DNA from: Hyphomicrobiales bacterium
Lineage (GTDB): Bacteria; Pseudomonadota; Alphaproteobacteria; Rhizobiales; Beijerinckiaceae
Assembly (NCBI GenBank): GCA_004144595.1
Contig: SEEM01000013.1
Span: forward strand, 29,609-93,608
Reading direction: 5' to 3'
DNA length: 64,000 nucleotides
Part shown: piece after piece, positions 21,375 to 31,425 of the stretch
Layout of the letters: the number at the start of each line of letters is the position of its first letter
How positions within the stretch are numbered: position 1 is the first letter of the stretch
Position numbers and translations under genes: made by a program
Notes under the pieces: model-generated
Seen by the model: only the letters and a program-made list of their open reading frames with translations
Database searches by the model: none
What the model was told of the DNA's origin: nothing

Positions 21375-22798
21375 GCGGCCCTCTGTGGACCGGAGATAAG
21401 TTGATCGCGGCGATGCGTGCGCGGCCCGAGGGCGCCGTGCCGCCGGCCGTGACCGGCGCCTCGATCGATACCCGCACGCTGGAGCCCGGCGACGTCTTCT
21501 TCGCCATCCAGGGCGAGACGCGGGACGGGCATGAGTTCGTCAAGGGCGCGCTTGGCAAGGGCGCGGCACTCGCCGTGATCGACGAAGCGCATGCTGCGGA
21601 ATTCGAAGGTGCCGGGGCGCTTGCCGTCGTGCCGGACGTGCTGAAGGCGATGGAACATGCTGGCACGGCGCGGCGCGCCGAGCTCAAGGCCGGCGTCGTC
21701 GCGGTCACGGGCTCCGTCGGCAAGACGGGCACCAAGGAGGCGCTGCGCCTCGTGCTCTCGCGCCAGGGCAAGACCCATGCGCCGGTTGCCTCCTACAACA
21801 ACCATTGGGGCGTGCCGCTGACGCTGGTGCGCACGCCGGCCGACATAGCCTATGGCGTCTATGAGATCGGCATGAACAGCCCCGGCGAGATCCTGCCGCT
21901 GGCGCGGATGGTGCGCCCGCAGGTCGCGATCATCACCACGATCCAGCCAGTGCATCTCGCCGCCTTCGCCTCGGTCGAGGGGATCGCCGAGGAGAAGGCA
22001 GGCGTTTACTGGGAGCTCGAGAAGGGCGGCACGGCGATCGTCAACGCCGATATCCCGCAATCCGAGCTGCTGCGCGATATCGCCCGGTCCGGACCGGCCG
22101 GGCGGATCATCACCTTCGGCGAAAGTCCGGATGCCGATGTGAAGCTGATTTCCTGCGCGCTCAAACCCGACCTGTCGACGGTCGAGGCCCGCGTCTTCGG
22201 TGAACCCGTGACCTATCGCCTGGGCAGCCCGGGCAAGCATATCGTGCTGAACTCGCTCAGTGTGCTAGCCGCCGTACACGCGCTCGGCGCCGATCTCGCG
22301 CTGGCGGCGCTGGCGCTGGGCGACCTCAAGCCGCCGGCCGGGCGCGGCGCGCGGCAAGTGCTGCAGGCGCCTGGCGGCAGGATCACGCTGCTCGACGAGA
22401 GCTATAACGGCAATCCGGCCTCGATGCGCGCCGCGATCGAGAATCTCGGCCGGCTGCCCGTCGAAGGCCGCGGCCGGCGCATCGCCGTGCTCGGTGACAT
22501 GCTGGAGCTCGGGCCGACCGGGCCGGAGCTGCATCGCGGCCTGGGGGAACCGCTGGTTTCCAACGGAATCGACAAGGTCTTCACCTGTGGCCCGTTGATG
22601 AAAGGGCTCCATGAGAGCTTGCCTTCCGCCATGCGGGGGGCTTATGCCGCCACGGCGAGCGAGCTGGAGCCGCTCGTGCTCGATGCGATCCGCGGCGGCG
22701 ATACCGTCACGGTCAAGGGATCGCTGGGCACGCGCATGGGTCCGATCGTCAAGGCGATACTCGCGCGTTTTCCTGCCGTGCCTGCCGAAGACCAATAG
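21371..22798 (+). CDS. murF: UDP-MurNAc-tripeptide:D-Ala-D-Ala ligase
   Basis: MurF adds the D-Ala-D-Ala dipeptide made by Ddl, completing the cytoplasmic UDP-MurNAc-pentapeptide. It has 475 aa with the central ATPase domain (VTGSVGKTGTKEALRLVLS, about residues 113-131), the conserved SYNNHWGVPLTL and EIGMNSPGEI, and the C-terminal YNGNPASMRAA and RIAVLGDMLELG motifs. The ATG overlaps the murE stop. It is followed closely by mraY. Confidence 0.96.
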   Translation: MSGPLWTGDKLIAAMRARPEGAVPPAVTGASIDTRTLEPGDVFFAIQGETRDGHEFVKGALGKGAALAVIDEAHAAEFEGAGALAVVPDVLKAMEHAGTARRAELKAGVVAVTGSVGKTGTKEALRLVLSRQGKTHAPVASYNNHWGVPLTLVRTPADIAYGVYEIGMNSPGEILPLARMVRPQVAIITTIQPVHLAAFASVEGIAEEKAGVYWELEKGGTAIVNADIPQSELLRDIARSGPAGRIITFGESPDADVKLISCALKPDLSTVEARVFGEPVTYRLGSPGKHIVLNSLSVLAAVHALGADLALAALALGDLKPPAGRGARQVLQAPGGRITLLDESYNGNPASMRAAIENLGRLPVEGRGRRIAVLGDMLELGPTGPELHRGLGEPLVSNGIDKVFTCGPLMKGLHESLPSAMRGAYAATASELEPLVLDAIRGGDTVTVKGSLGTRMGPIVKAILARFPAVPAEDQ

Positions 22799-22816
22799 AC
22801 AAGAGAACCCTGCAGC

Positions 22817-23899
22817 ATGCTCGTCTGGCTCGCCGACTTCGCCGGCACCTTCCCGGTGCTGAACGTCTTCCGCTACATCACGTTCCGCGCAGGCGGAGCG
22901 ACCGCGACGGCACTGCTCTTCGTCTTCTTCTTCGGGCCCTCGGCCATTTCCTGGCTCCGCATCAAGCAGGGCAAGGGCCAGCCGATCCGCACCGACGGGC
23001 CGGAATCGCACCTCGCCAAGCGCGGCACGCCGACAATGGGCGGGCTGATGATCCTGACAGGCGTATTCGTCGCCGTGCTGCTTTGGGGCAACCTGCGCAA
23101 TCCTTATGTCTGGATCGTGCTCGGCGTCACCGCGGCCTATGGCGCGATCGGTTTCTATGACGATTTCCTCAAGGTCACCAAGCAGTCGCACAAGGGCTTC
23201 TCCGGCAAGGCGCGCATCGCGATCGAGGTCGTCGTCGCGCTGATCGCCTGCTATTTCGTCATGCAGAACCAGCCGCCGGCGATCGGGTCCGGCTTCGCGA
23301 TGCCCTTCCTCAAGGAAGCGATCATTCCGCTCGGCATCCTGTTCCCGCTGGTCGCGTCCTTCGTCGTGGTCGGCGCCGGCAATTCGGTGAACCTGACCGA
23401 CGGGCTCGACGGTCTCGCCATCGTGCCGGTGATGATCGCGGCCGGCACCTTCGGCTTCATCTCCTACCTCGTCGGCAATGCGATCTTCGCCAACTACCTG
23501 CAGATCCACCACATCCCCGGCGCGGGCGAGCTCGCGGTGATCTGCGGCGCGGTGATCGGCGCCGGCCTCGGCTTCCTCTGGTTCAACGCGCCGCCGGCCC
23601 AGATCTTCATGGGCGATACCGGCTCGCTCGGGCTGGGCGGCCTGCTCGGCACCATCGCGGTCGCGACCAAGCACGAGATCGTGCTGGCCATCGTCGGCGG
23701 CCTCTTCGTCGTCGAGGCGCTCTCGGTCATCATCCAGGTCTTCGTGTTCAAGCGCACGGGCAAGCGCGTCTTCCTGATGGCGCCGATCCACCACCATTTC
23801 GAGAAGCTGGGCTGGACCGAGCCGCAGGTCGTGATCCGTTTCTGGATCATCTCGGTCGTGCTGGCGCTGGTCGGCCTCGCCACTCTGAAGCTGCGCTGA
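22817..23899 (+). CDS. mraY: phospho-N-acetylmuramoyl-pentapeptide transferase
   Basis: MraY moves phospho-MurNAc-pentapeptide to undecaprenyl phosphate, making lipid I at the inner membrane. The 360-aa protein shows about ten membrane helices. The magnesium and polyprenyl motifs are [14 protein letters not shown] (DD pair), [13 protein letters not shown], the cytosolic [12 protein letters not shown], and the active-site loop [21 protein letters not shown]. The start at ATG 22817 is preceded by AGAGAACCCTGC, a moderate ribosome site, 18 bp after murF. Confidence 0.97.
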   Translation: MLVWLADFAGTFPVLNVFRYITFRAGGATATALLFVFFFGPSAISWLRIKQGKGQPIRTDGPESHLAKRGTPTMGGLMILTGVFVAVLLWGNLRNPYVWIVLGVTAAYGAIGFYDDFLKVTKQSHKGFSGKARIAIEVVVALIACYFVMQNQPPAIGSGFAMPFLKEAIIPLGILFPLVASFVVVGAGNSVNLTDGLDGLAIVPVMIAAGTFGFISYLVGNAIFANYLQIHHIPGAGELAVICGAVIGAGLGFLWFNAPPAQIFMGDTGSLGLGGLLGTIAVATKHEIVLAIVGGLFVVEALSVIIQVFVFKRTGKRVFLMAPIHHHFEKLGWTEPQVVIRFWIISVVLALVGLATLKLR

Positions 23900-23900
23900 G

Positions 23901-25334
23901 ATGACTCCGGTTACGGTCTTTTCCGGGCGCAAGGTCGCCCTGTTCGGGCTCGGCGGTTCCGGGCTTGCGACGGCGCGCGCGCTCAAGGCGGGCGGCGCAG
24001 AGGTAGCGGCCTGGGACGACAATGAGAAGAGCCGGGAGAAGGCGACGACTGAGGGCATCGCCGTCCTCGATCTGACAACCGCCGACTGGTCGGGCTTCGC
24101 GGCCTTCGTGCTGTCGCCCGGCGTGCCGTTGACCCATCCCGAGCCGCACTGGACCGTGGCAAAGGCGAAGGCTGCCGGCGTCGCGATCATCGGCGACGTC
24201 GAATTATTCTTCCTGGAGCGGGCTAAGATCGCGCCGGGCTCCCCGATCATTTGCATCACCGGCACCAACGGCAAGTCGACCACGACGGCGCTGATCGCGC
24301 ATGTGCTAAGGGAAGCCGGCCGAGACGTGCAGATGGGCGGTAATATCGGTACCGCCGTGCTGGCGCTGGAGCCGCCGGCCGAAAACCGCATTCATGTCAT
24401 CGAGTGCTCGAGCTACCAGATCGACCTCGCGCCCTCGCTCGCGCCGACCCTCGGCATCCAGATGAACCTGACGCCGGATCATCTCGACCGGCACGGCACG
24501 CTCGAAAACTACGCCGCGATCAAGGAGCGGCTGGTTACTGCCGCCGATATCGCGGTCGTCGGCGTCGACGACGACGCCTCGAAGCAGATGGCGCGCCGCC
24601 GCGCTGCTTGCGGGCGCCCGCTGGTCAAGATCAGCGGCGAGCAGCCGCTCGACGAGGGCGTCTTCGCTGGCGTCACCGCTAATCAGGGCCGGCTCGACAC
24701 GCGCATCGTCGAGGTCAAGGGCGGCAAGCCGCGCGTCGTCGCCAATCTCGCCGGCATCGGTAGCCTACGCGGCTCGCATAACGCGCAGAATGCTGCCGCT
24801 GCCTTCGCCGCCTGCTCGGCATTGGGCCTCACCGCAGACGAGATCGCGGCGGGCTTCAAGACCTATCCGGGGCTGGCGCATCGCATGGAGGAGATCGGCC
24901 GGATCGGCCGCGTCGTCTTCATCAACGATTCCAAGGCGACCAATGCGGATTCGACCGAGAAGGCGCTGACCTCCTTCCACGGCATCTTCTGGATACTCGG
25001 CGGCAAGGCCAAGGACGGCGGCATCGAGAGTCTGCGCCGCTATTTCCCGAACATCGCACGGGCCTACCTGATCGGGGCGGCGAGCGACCTCTTCGCCGCG
25101 ACCTTCGACGATGACGGGCGCGTCGCCTACGAGCGCAGTGTCACGCTCGACAAGGCCGTGGCGGATGCGACGCGCGACGCGCTGGCGGCGCCGGGCGATG
25201 GCGAGATCGCTGTGCTGCTCTCGCCGGCCTGCGCTTCCTTCGACCAGTTTCCGAATTTCGAGGTGCGCGGCGACGCGTTCCGCAAGCTGGTCGCGGAATT
25301 GCCGGGTTTCCAGCCTTTCGGCGGCAAGCGCTAG
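23901..25334 (+). CDS. murD: UDP-MurNAc-L-Ala:D-glutamate ligase
   Basis: MurD adds D-Glu to UDP-MurNAc-L-Ala. At 477 aa it is slightly longer than the E. coli enzyme (438). The N-terminal Rossmann loop [13 protein letters not shown], the ATP loop [14 protein letters not shown], the SSYQIDLAP and [12 protein letters not shown] motifs, and [15 protein letters not shown] are all present. It begins 1 bp after mraY. It is the last gene of the first dcw block; a reverse-strand VOC gene then interrupts the cluster. Confidence 0.96.
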   Translation: MTPVTVFSGRKVALFGLGGSGLATARALKAGGAEVAAWDDNEKSREKATTEGIAVLDLTTADWSGFAAFVLSPGVPLTHPEPHWTVAKAKAAGVAIIGDVELFFLERAKIAPGSPIICITGTNGKSTTTALIAHVLREAGRDVQMGGNIGTAVLALEPPAENRIHVIECSSYQIDLAPSLAPTLGIQMNLTPDHLDRHGTLENYAAIKERLVTAADIAVVGVDDDASKQMARRRAACGRPLVKISGEQPLDEGVFAGVTANQGRLDTRIVEVKGGKPRVVANLAGIGSLRGSHNAQNAAAAFAACSALGLTADEIAAGFKTYPGLAHRMEEIGRIGRVVFINDSKATNADSTEKALTSFHGIFWILGGKAKDGGIESLRRYFPNIARAYLIGAASDLFAATFDDDGRVAYERSVTLDKAVADATRDALAAPGDGEIAVLLSPACASFDQFPNFEVRGDAFRKLVAELPGFQPFGGKR

Positions 25335-25337
25335 GCC

Positions 25338-25817
25338 TCAGCCGCGTCGGGCGGCCTCGATCTTGGCGACGTCGATCTTCTGCATCGTCATCATCGCGGC
25401 GAAGGCGCGCTTCGATTCCTCGCCGCCGGCGGCGAGCGCCTCGGTCAGCACGCGTGGCGTGATCTGCCAGGACAGGCCCCATTTGTCCCGGCACCAGCCG
25501 CACTCGCTCTCCTTACCGCCATTGCCGACGATGGCGTTCCAGTAGCGATCCGTCTCCTCCTGGTCCTCGGTGGCGATCTGGAAGGAGAAAGCTTCGCTGT
25601 GCTTGAACATCGGCCCGCCATTGAGCCCGAGGCAGGGGATGCCGAGCACCGTGAAGGTGACGGTCAGCACGTCGCCGGCCTTGCCTGAGGGAAAGTCGGT
25701 CGGTGCGCGGAAGACCTCTTTCACCGCGCTGTCGGGGAAGGTCTGGGCATAGAAGCGGGCGGCGGCCTCGGCGTCCTTGTCGTACCACAGGCAGATCGTG
25801 TTCTTGGCGGTGGCCAT
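25338..25817 (-). CDS. VOC-superfamily protein (PhnB-like)
   Basis: This 159-aa protein has one PhnB/3-demethylubiquinone-methyltransferase-like vicinal-oxygen-chelate fold (TICLWYDKDAEAAARFYAQTFPDSAV at the N-terminus and GWCRDKWGLSWQITP at about residue 115). PhnB-like VOC proteins are common and mostly of unknown function; some act on antibiotics or metabolites. The ORF track starts at 26120, but ATG 25817 has GAAAGGA upstream and begins the family fold. It sits inside the dcw cluster on the opposite strand, its stop 3 bp from murD's, and so probably has nothing to do with cell division. Confidence 0.85.
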   Translation of the reverse strand: MATAKNTICLWYDKDAEAAARFYAQTFPDSAVKEVFRAPTDFPSGKAGDVLTVTFTVLGIPCLGLNGGPMFKHSEAFSFQIATEDQEETDRYWNAIVGNGGKESECGWCRDKWGLSWQITPRVLTEALAAGGEESKRAFAAMMTMQKIDVAKIEAARRG

Positions 25818-26191
25818 GATCAGTCCTTTCGCTGTCGAGACGGTGCGGCGCGCAACTCCCGGTATGAGCACGACAATGCGTGTCAGGAGTGCTCGTTGCA
25901 TCTCGGACGGTGCAAGGCTATCGCGGCGTCGAGATGGCGAGCGCGAGGCGGGAGCCGCCATCTCCGCATCCCGGCTTCCCGTTTCCGGGTGATCCGGCCG
26001 CGGGCCGCCGTGCTTCTCGTCGGCGTCGCTGCGGCGTTCCGGGCCGCGCCGGCACCATGATGTGGATGGCGGTGCCCGAAACCCGGCGATCCGACGGATC
26101 GGAATCAATCGGTTAACCATTCATTGACAGAGTGATTCGCCACGCAAGCGCGGTTTCGGCCGCGCGGAATTTGCCGATAGGACGCCCCGTC
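25818..26191. other. divergent gap between the VOC gene and ftsW
   Basis: This is a 374-bp non-coding stretch. Its left part carries the VOC promoter region. The central part (25880-26080) is GC-rich with small ORFs that lack any family features. Near 26113-26127 a CtrA-like site lies 65 bp before the ftsW start, suggesting an independent promoter for the ftsW-murGCB block. Confidence 0.5.
26113..26127. promoter_or_regulatory. CtrA-like site upstream of ftsW
   Basis: TTAACCATTCATTGA fits the CtrA consensus TTAA-N7-TTAA with one mismatch (TTGA in the second half) and lies about 65 bp before the ftsW start. CtrA is the cell-cycle master regulator of alphaproteobacteria. The site is inferred from the consensus only. 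Confidence 0.5.
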
Positions 26192-27316
26192 ATGGTCTCG
26201 CGCGCGGAACCTTCTCTCAGCGGTCGCTGGTGGTGGTCGATCGACCGCCTGATCCTCACCGCGCTCGTCGCGCTGATGGTCTCGGGCGTCGTGCTGCTGA
26301 TGGCGGGCGGGCCGCCGGTCGCAGAGCGGCTCGGCCTCTCGACCTTCCATTTCGTCAACCGGCAGGCCGCCTATCTCGGCGCCGCGATGGTGATCTTCCT
26401 CGGGGTGTCGCTGATGACGCCGCGCCAGGTGCGCCGCGCCGCGCTGCTGATCTATCTCGGTTCGCTCGTCATGGTGGTGGCGACGCTTTATTTCGGCGTC
26501 GAGGTGAAGGGCGCGAAACGCTGGCTGACGCTCGGACCGCTCGGCTCCGTGCAGCCCTCTGAATTCCTGAAGCCCGCCTTCGTGGTGATGGCGGCCTGGG
26601 CCTTTGCCGAAGGCATGCGCCGGCCCGACCTGCCGGGTACGATCCTCGCGTTGCTGCTGCTGCCGTTCACCATCGTGCCGCTCGTCCTCCAGCCCGATTT
26701 CGGCCAGACCATGCTGGTCAGCCTGGTCTGGGCCGGACTGTTCTTCGTGGCCGGCCTGCACTGGTTCTGGGTGGTCGGGCTGGGGGGCATCGGCGCCGTT
26801 GGCATCGTCGTCGCCTATGAACTCGTGCCGCATGTCCGTGCCCGCATCGAGCGCTTCATGGACAAGGGTTCGGGTGACTCGTTCCAGGTCGATACGGCGC
26901 TGGAGAGCTTCGCGCAGGGTGGCTGGCTCGGCAAAGGTCCGGGCGAGGGCACGGTGAAGCGCATCCTGCCCGACGCCCATACCGACTTCATCTTCGCGGT
27001 CACGGCCGAGGAGTTCGGCATCGTGGTCTGCATGCTGCTCGTCGCGCTCTTCGCGGTCATCGTGATCCGGGCGCTGCTCGTGGCGCAGAAGTCGGAAGAC
27101 CCGTTCATCCGTCTGGCGGTCACCGGCCTCGCACTGCTCTTCGGCATCCAGGCGGCGATCAATATGATGGTCAACCTGCACATGATGCCGGCCAAGGGCA
27201 TGACGCTGCCCTTCATTTCTTATGGCGGCTCGTCGCTGCTTTCGCTCGCGGTCGGGATGGGTTTCCTGCTGGCGCTGACCCGGCGACGCCCGCGCTCCGT
27301 CGATTTCGGGCGCTGA
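26192..27316 (+). CDS. ftsW: peptidoglycan glycosyltransferase FtsW (SEDS family)
   Basis: FtsW polymerises glycan strands from lipid II at the septum with FtsI. It has 374 aa with about ten membrane helices. The SEDS motifs GAKRWLTLGPLGSVQPSEF and QPDFGQTMLV are present, as are a large loop (ARIERFMDKGSGDSFQ) and PFISYGGSSLLS near the C-terminus. The ORF track begins 20 codons earlier; ATG 26192 gives MVSRAEPSLSGRWWWSIDR, which matches rhizobial FtsW starts. A CtrA-like site lies upstream. Confidence 0.95.
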   Translation: MVSRAEPSLSGRWWWSIDRLILTALVALMVSGVVLLMAGGPPVAERLGLSTFHFVNRQAAYLGAAMVIFLGVSLMTPRQVRRAALLIYLGSLVMVVATLYFGVEVKGAKRWLTLGPLGSVQPSEFLKPAFVVMAAWAFAEGMRRPDLPGTILALLLLPFTIVPLVLQPDFGQTMLVSLVWAGLFFVAGLHWFWVVGLGGIGAVGIVVAYELVPHVRARIERFMDKGSGDSFQVDTALESFAQGGWLGKGPGEGTVKRILPDAHTDFIFAVTAEEFGIVVCMLLVALFAVIVIRALLVAQKSEDPFIRLAVTGLALLFGIQAAINMMVNLHMMPAKGMTLPFISYGGSSLLSLAVGMGFLLALTRRRPRSVDFGR

Positions 27317-27320
27317 GCCG

Positions 27321-28424
27321 ATGGCGGCTGGCAAACTCGTCATGCTGGCGGCCGGGGGAACCGGCGGCCATCTCTTCCCGGCGGAGGCGCTGAGCCACGC
27401 GCTCCATGCCAAGGGCATGCGCGTCGTGCTGATGACCGATACGCGCGCTGCCGCGTTCGCCGGTAGTTTCCCGGCAGAGGCCGTCCATGCCGTGCCGGCG
27501 GCGACGCCGTCCGGGCGCTCGCCGCTGCAGAAGGCCAAAGCGCTCTTCGCCATCGCCAAGGGTACTTTCGCGGCGCGACGCATCATCGGGCAGGTGAAGC
27601 CTGCCGTGGTCGTCGGCTTCGGTGGTTATCCGACCGTGCCGCCGGTGCTCGGCGCTTCGCTCGCAGGCGTGCGCACCCTGATCCACGAGCAGAACGCCGT
27701 GATCGGCCGGGCCAACCGCTTCCTCGCCGGGCGGGCCGATGTTATCGCCACCGGCTTCGCAGAGGTCGGCGGGCTCACCCAGGCGCAGCAGGCGAAGTGC
27801 CGCCATGTCGGCAATCCCGTGCGCCCGGCCGTGATCGAGGCTGCCGGTCGCGACTATGACGGGCCGAGCGAAGGCAAGATCAGGCTGCTCGTCTTCGGCG
27901 GCAGCCAGGGCGCGCGCATCATGGCCGACATCGTGCCGCCGGCGCTCGAGCTTCTGACCGAGGCCGAGCGGGCACGCCTGACCATCGTCCAGCAGGCGCG
28001 CGCCGAGGACGACCAGCGCGTGCGTGGCATCTACGAGACGCTCGGCATCCAGGCGACGATCGCGCCTTTCTTCAAGGATCTGCCGGCGCAGATGGCGGCG
28101 GCGCAACTCGTCATCGCGCGCTCCGGGGCCTCGACGGTGGCGGAACTCACCGTGATCGGCCGGCCGGCTTTGCTGGTGCCGCTGCCGGGCTCGCTCGACC
28201 AGGACCAGGCCGCGAATGCCGCCTTCCTCCAAGGGGTGGGCGGGGCGATCCGCATCCTCCAGCCTGATTTCACGCCGCGCCATCTTGCTGACGAATTGTC
28301 GAAGCTGATCGCACAGCCCGCACACTTGACGATGATGGCCGCAAACGCGAAGAGCGCCGGTATCCCCGACGCTGCCGACCGCCTGGCCGATCTCGTGATC
28401 GCCACGGCCCATTCCCAGAACTGA
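27321..28424 (+). CDS. murG: UDP-GlcNAc:lipid I GlcNAc transferase
   Basis: MurG adds GlcNAc to lipid I to form lipid II at the inner face of the membrane. It has 367 aa with the N-terminal GT-B loop GGTGGHLFPAEAL, the VGFGGYPTVPPVL motif, EQNAVIGRANRFL, and in the C-terminal half GGSQGAR and RSGASTVAELTVIGRPALLVP. It starts 4 bp after ftsW, in one transcription block with murC and murB. Confidence 0.96.
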   Translation: MAAGKLVMLAAGGTGGHLFPAEALSHALHAKGMRVVLMTDTRAAAFAGSFPAEAVHAVPAATPSGRSPLQKAKALFAIAKGTFAARRIIGQVKPAVVVGFGGYPTVPPVLGASLAGVRTLIHEQNAVIGRANRFLAGRADVIATGFAEVGGLTQAQQAKCRHVGNPVRPAVIEAAGRDYDGPSEGKIRLLVFGGSQGARIMADIVPPALELLTEAERARLTIVQQARAEDDQRVRGIYETLGIQATIAPFFKDLPAQMAAAQLVIARSGASTVAELTVIGRPALLVPLPGSLDQDQAANAAFLQGVGGAIRILQPDFTPRHLADELSKLIAQPAHLTMMAANAKSAGIPDAADRLADLVIATAHSQN

Positions 28425-28439
28425 CAGGATTCAAGGACC

Positions 28440-29846
<1,407 letters not shown>

Positions 29847-29868
29847 CCGCGGCTCGCCGCAATTGCGC

Positions 29869-29945
29869 CGTCATGCTCGGGCTTGACCCGAGCATCTCCT
29901 GCCAGAGATTCTCGGGTCTACGCTTCGCTTCGCCCGAGAATGACG
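29869..29945. repeat. palindromic repeat between murC and murB
   Basis: CGTCATGCTCGGGCTTGACCCGAGCAT is a hairpin with a second hairpin (TCTCGGGTCTACG...CGCCCGAGAATGACG). It starts 22 bp after murC and ends about 40 bp before murB. It shares the CGTCAT...ATGACG ends with the other repeats. It may affect read-through between murC and murB. Confidence 0.8.
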
Positions 29946-29985
29946 GCCTGTTCCGTCTCGGACCACCATGCTCTAAAGCGACGCC

Positions 29986-30912
29986 ATGCCCTTCGCAGAC
30001 CTTTCCTCCGACATCCGTGCCTCGGCTCCCGATCTGCGGGGCCGGCTCCTCGCCAATCAGGAGCTTTCGGGCCTGACCTGGTTCCGCGTCGGCGGCCCGG
30101 CGCAGATCCTGTTCACGCCGGCCGATGAAGACGACCTCGCCTATCTCCTGTCGAAGCTGCCCGAAGACCTTCCGGTCACGGTGATCGGGCTCGGCTCCAA
30201 CCTGATCGTGCGTGATGGCGGCATTCCCGGTGTCGTGATCCGGCTCGGCGGCAAGGCCTTCGGCGAGATCGCGCTGGAGAGCGGCGACCGCCTGCGCGCC
30301 GGCACGGCCGTGCCGGACGTCAAGGTCGCCCGCGCTGCCGCCGATGCCTCGCTCGACGGGCTTGCCTTCTATCGCGGCATTCCCGGCTCGATCGGCGGGG
30401 CGCTGCGCATGAATGCCGGCGCCCATGGCGGCGAGACGACCGACGTGCTGGTCTCCGTGCGTGGCGTCACCCGCAAGGGCGAGATCGTCACGCTCTCCCA
30501 TGCGGAGATGGGCTTCACCTATCGCAACAGCGCGGCCTCGACCCGCGACGTCATCTTCACCTCCGCGCTGTTTCAGGGCCGGCCGGGCGATCAGGCGGAC
30601 ATCCAGGCCGAGATGGACCGGGTGACGCAGGCGCGCGAAGCGGCGCAGCCGATCAAGGAGCGCACCGGCGGGTCGACCTTCAAGAACCCCGACGGCGGCA
30701 AGGCCTGGAAGCTGATCGATGCCGCCGGCTGCCGCGGCTTGCGCGTCGGCGGGGCGCAGGTCTCGGAGATGCATTGCAACTTCCTCATCAACACCGGGGG
30801 CGCTACAGCCGCCGATGTCGAGGGGTTGGGCGAGGAGGTTCGCCGCCGGGTCAAGGAGAATTCCGGCTTCGACCTGCAGTGGGAGATCAAACGGCTGGGT
30901 GTGGCGGGCTGA
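29986..30912 (+). CDS. murB: UDP-N-acetylenolpyruvoylglucosamine reductase
   Basis: MurB uses FAD and NADPH to make UDP-MurNAc. It has 308 aa. The FAD domain shows [11 protein letters not shown] and [37 protein letters not shown] follows, then GFTYRNS with the tyrosine loop, and the C-terminal [12 protein letters not shown] has the proton-donor serine. It closes the middle dcw block; a reverse-strand membrane protein gene follows. Confidence 0.96.
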   Translation: MPFADLSSDIRASAPDLRGRLLANQELSGLTWFRVGGPAQILFTPADEDDLAYLLSKLPEDLPVTVIGLGSNLIVRDGGIPGVVIRLGGKAFGEIALESGDRLRAGTAVPDVKVARAAADASLDGLAFYRGIPGSIGGALRMNAGAHGGETTDVLVSVRGVTRKGEIVTLSHAEMGFTYRNSAASTRDVIFTSALFQGRPGDQADIQAEMDRVTQAREAAQPIKERTGGSTFKNPDGGKAWKLIDAAGCRGLRVGGAQVSEMHCNFLINTGGATAADVEGLGEEVRRRVKENSGFDLQWEIKRLGVAG

Positions 30913-30918
30913 CGCGGA

Positions 30919-31293
30919 TCAGCCGCTGCCGCCAGGCGGAAAGTTCACGCCGAGAATCACGAACCACGCCAGGATGGCGCCGACCCAGAGCACGGCGAGA
31001 TAGCACAGGCGCCGCCAGCCCGGCGTGATACCGCGCCGCTTGAGCAGCAGCCCGAGAGCCCCCGCGACCATGAAGCTGGGCGCCCAGGCGACGGTTACGC
31101 CCACGAGCACAGGCCATACCCATGGCCCGTGCCATTGCTCCATGGGCGGATAACGCAGCGTCAGGAGCGGCGAGGCGACGGCGTAAAGGATAAGGCTGGA
31201 GTATCCGAGCGTGAGAAAGGCCGCCGCAATCGCCACGGCAAATGCGATAAGCGATCCGCGCATCGCCCAGACGGCTCTCAGGATCTGACGCAC
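30919..31293 (-). CDS. small membrane protein of unknown function
   Basis: This 124-aa protein has three predicted membrane helices (about residues 13-42, 57-82 and 96-117). No known domain is recognised. The GTG start is supported by AAGGAGA 7 nt upstream. It is on the opposite strand, inside the dcw cluster, between murB (6 bp from its stop) and ddl, and divergent from ddl. The role is unknown. Confidence 0.75.
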   Translation of the reverse strand: MRQILRAVWAMRGSLIAFAVAIAAAFLTLGYSSLILYAVASPLLTLRYPPMEQWHGPWVWPVLVGVTVAWAPSFMVAGALGLLLKRRGITPGWRRLCYLAVLWVGAILAWFVILGVNFPPGGSG

Positions 31294-31367
31294 CGGCTGT
31301 CTCCTTTCGTCGGGCGCTTATGCGTCACTGATGGGCCGAGAATGTGAAGCCGACCGATCAGGCCGCA

Positions 31368-31393
31368 TTAACCCCGCGTTAACCATGGTTAAC
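31368..31393. promoter_or_regulatory. CtrA site and 16-bp palindrome upstream of ddl
   Basis: TTAA (31368-31371), seven bases, then TTAA (31379-31382) is an exact CtrA consensus. Overlapping it, GTTAACCATGGTTAAC (31378-31393) is a perfect palindrome with a third TTAA half site. It lies 33-58 bp before the ddl start. CtrA control of division genes is well known in alphaproteobacteria. Confidence 0.8.
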
Positions 31394-31425
31394 CACAGTC
31401 CGACGCAAGCGGGAGCGAAGCGTCG

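Noticed and set aside
22265-24391. 708-aa ORF opposite mraY-murD
   Set aside because: Antisense shadow across three conserved genes; no domain pattern.
25880-26116. 78-aa ORF before ftsW
   Set aside because: Arginine/proline-rich translation, no ribosome site of note and no family; treated as non-coding.
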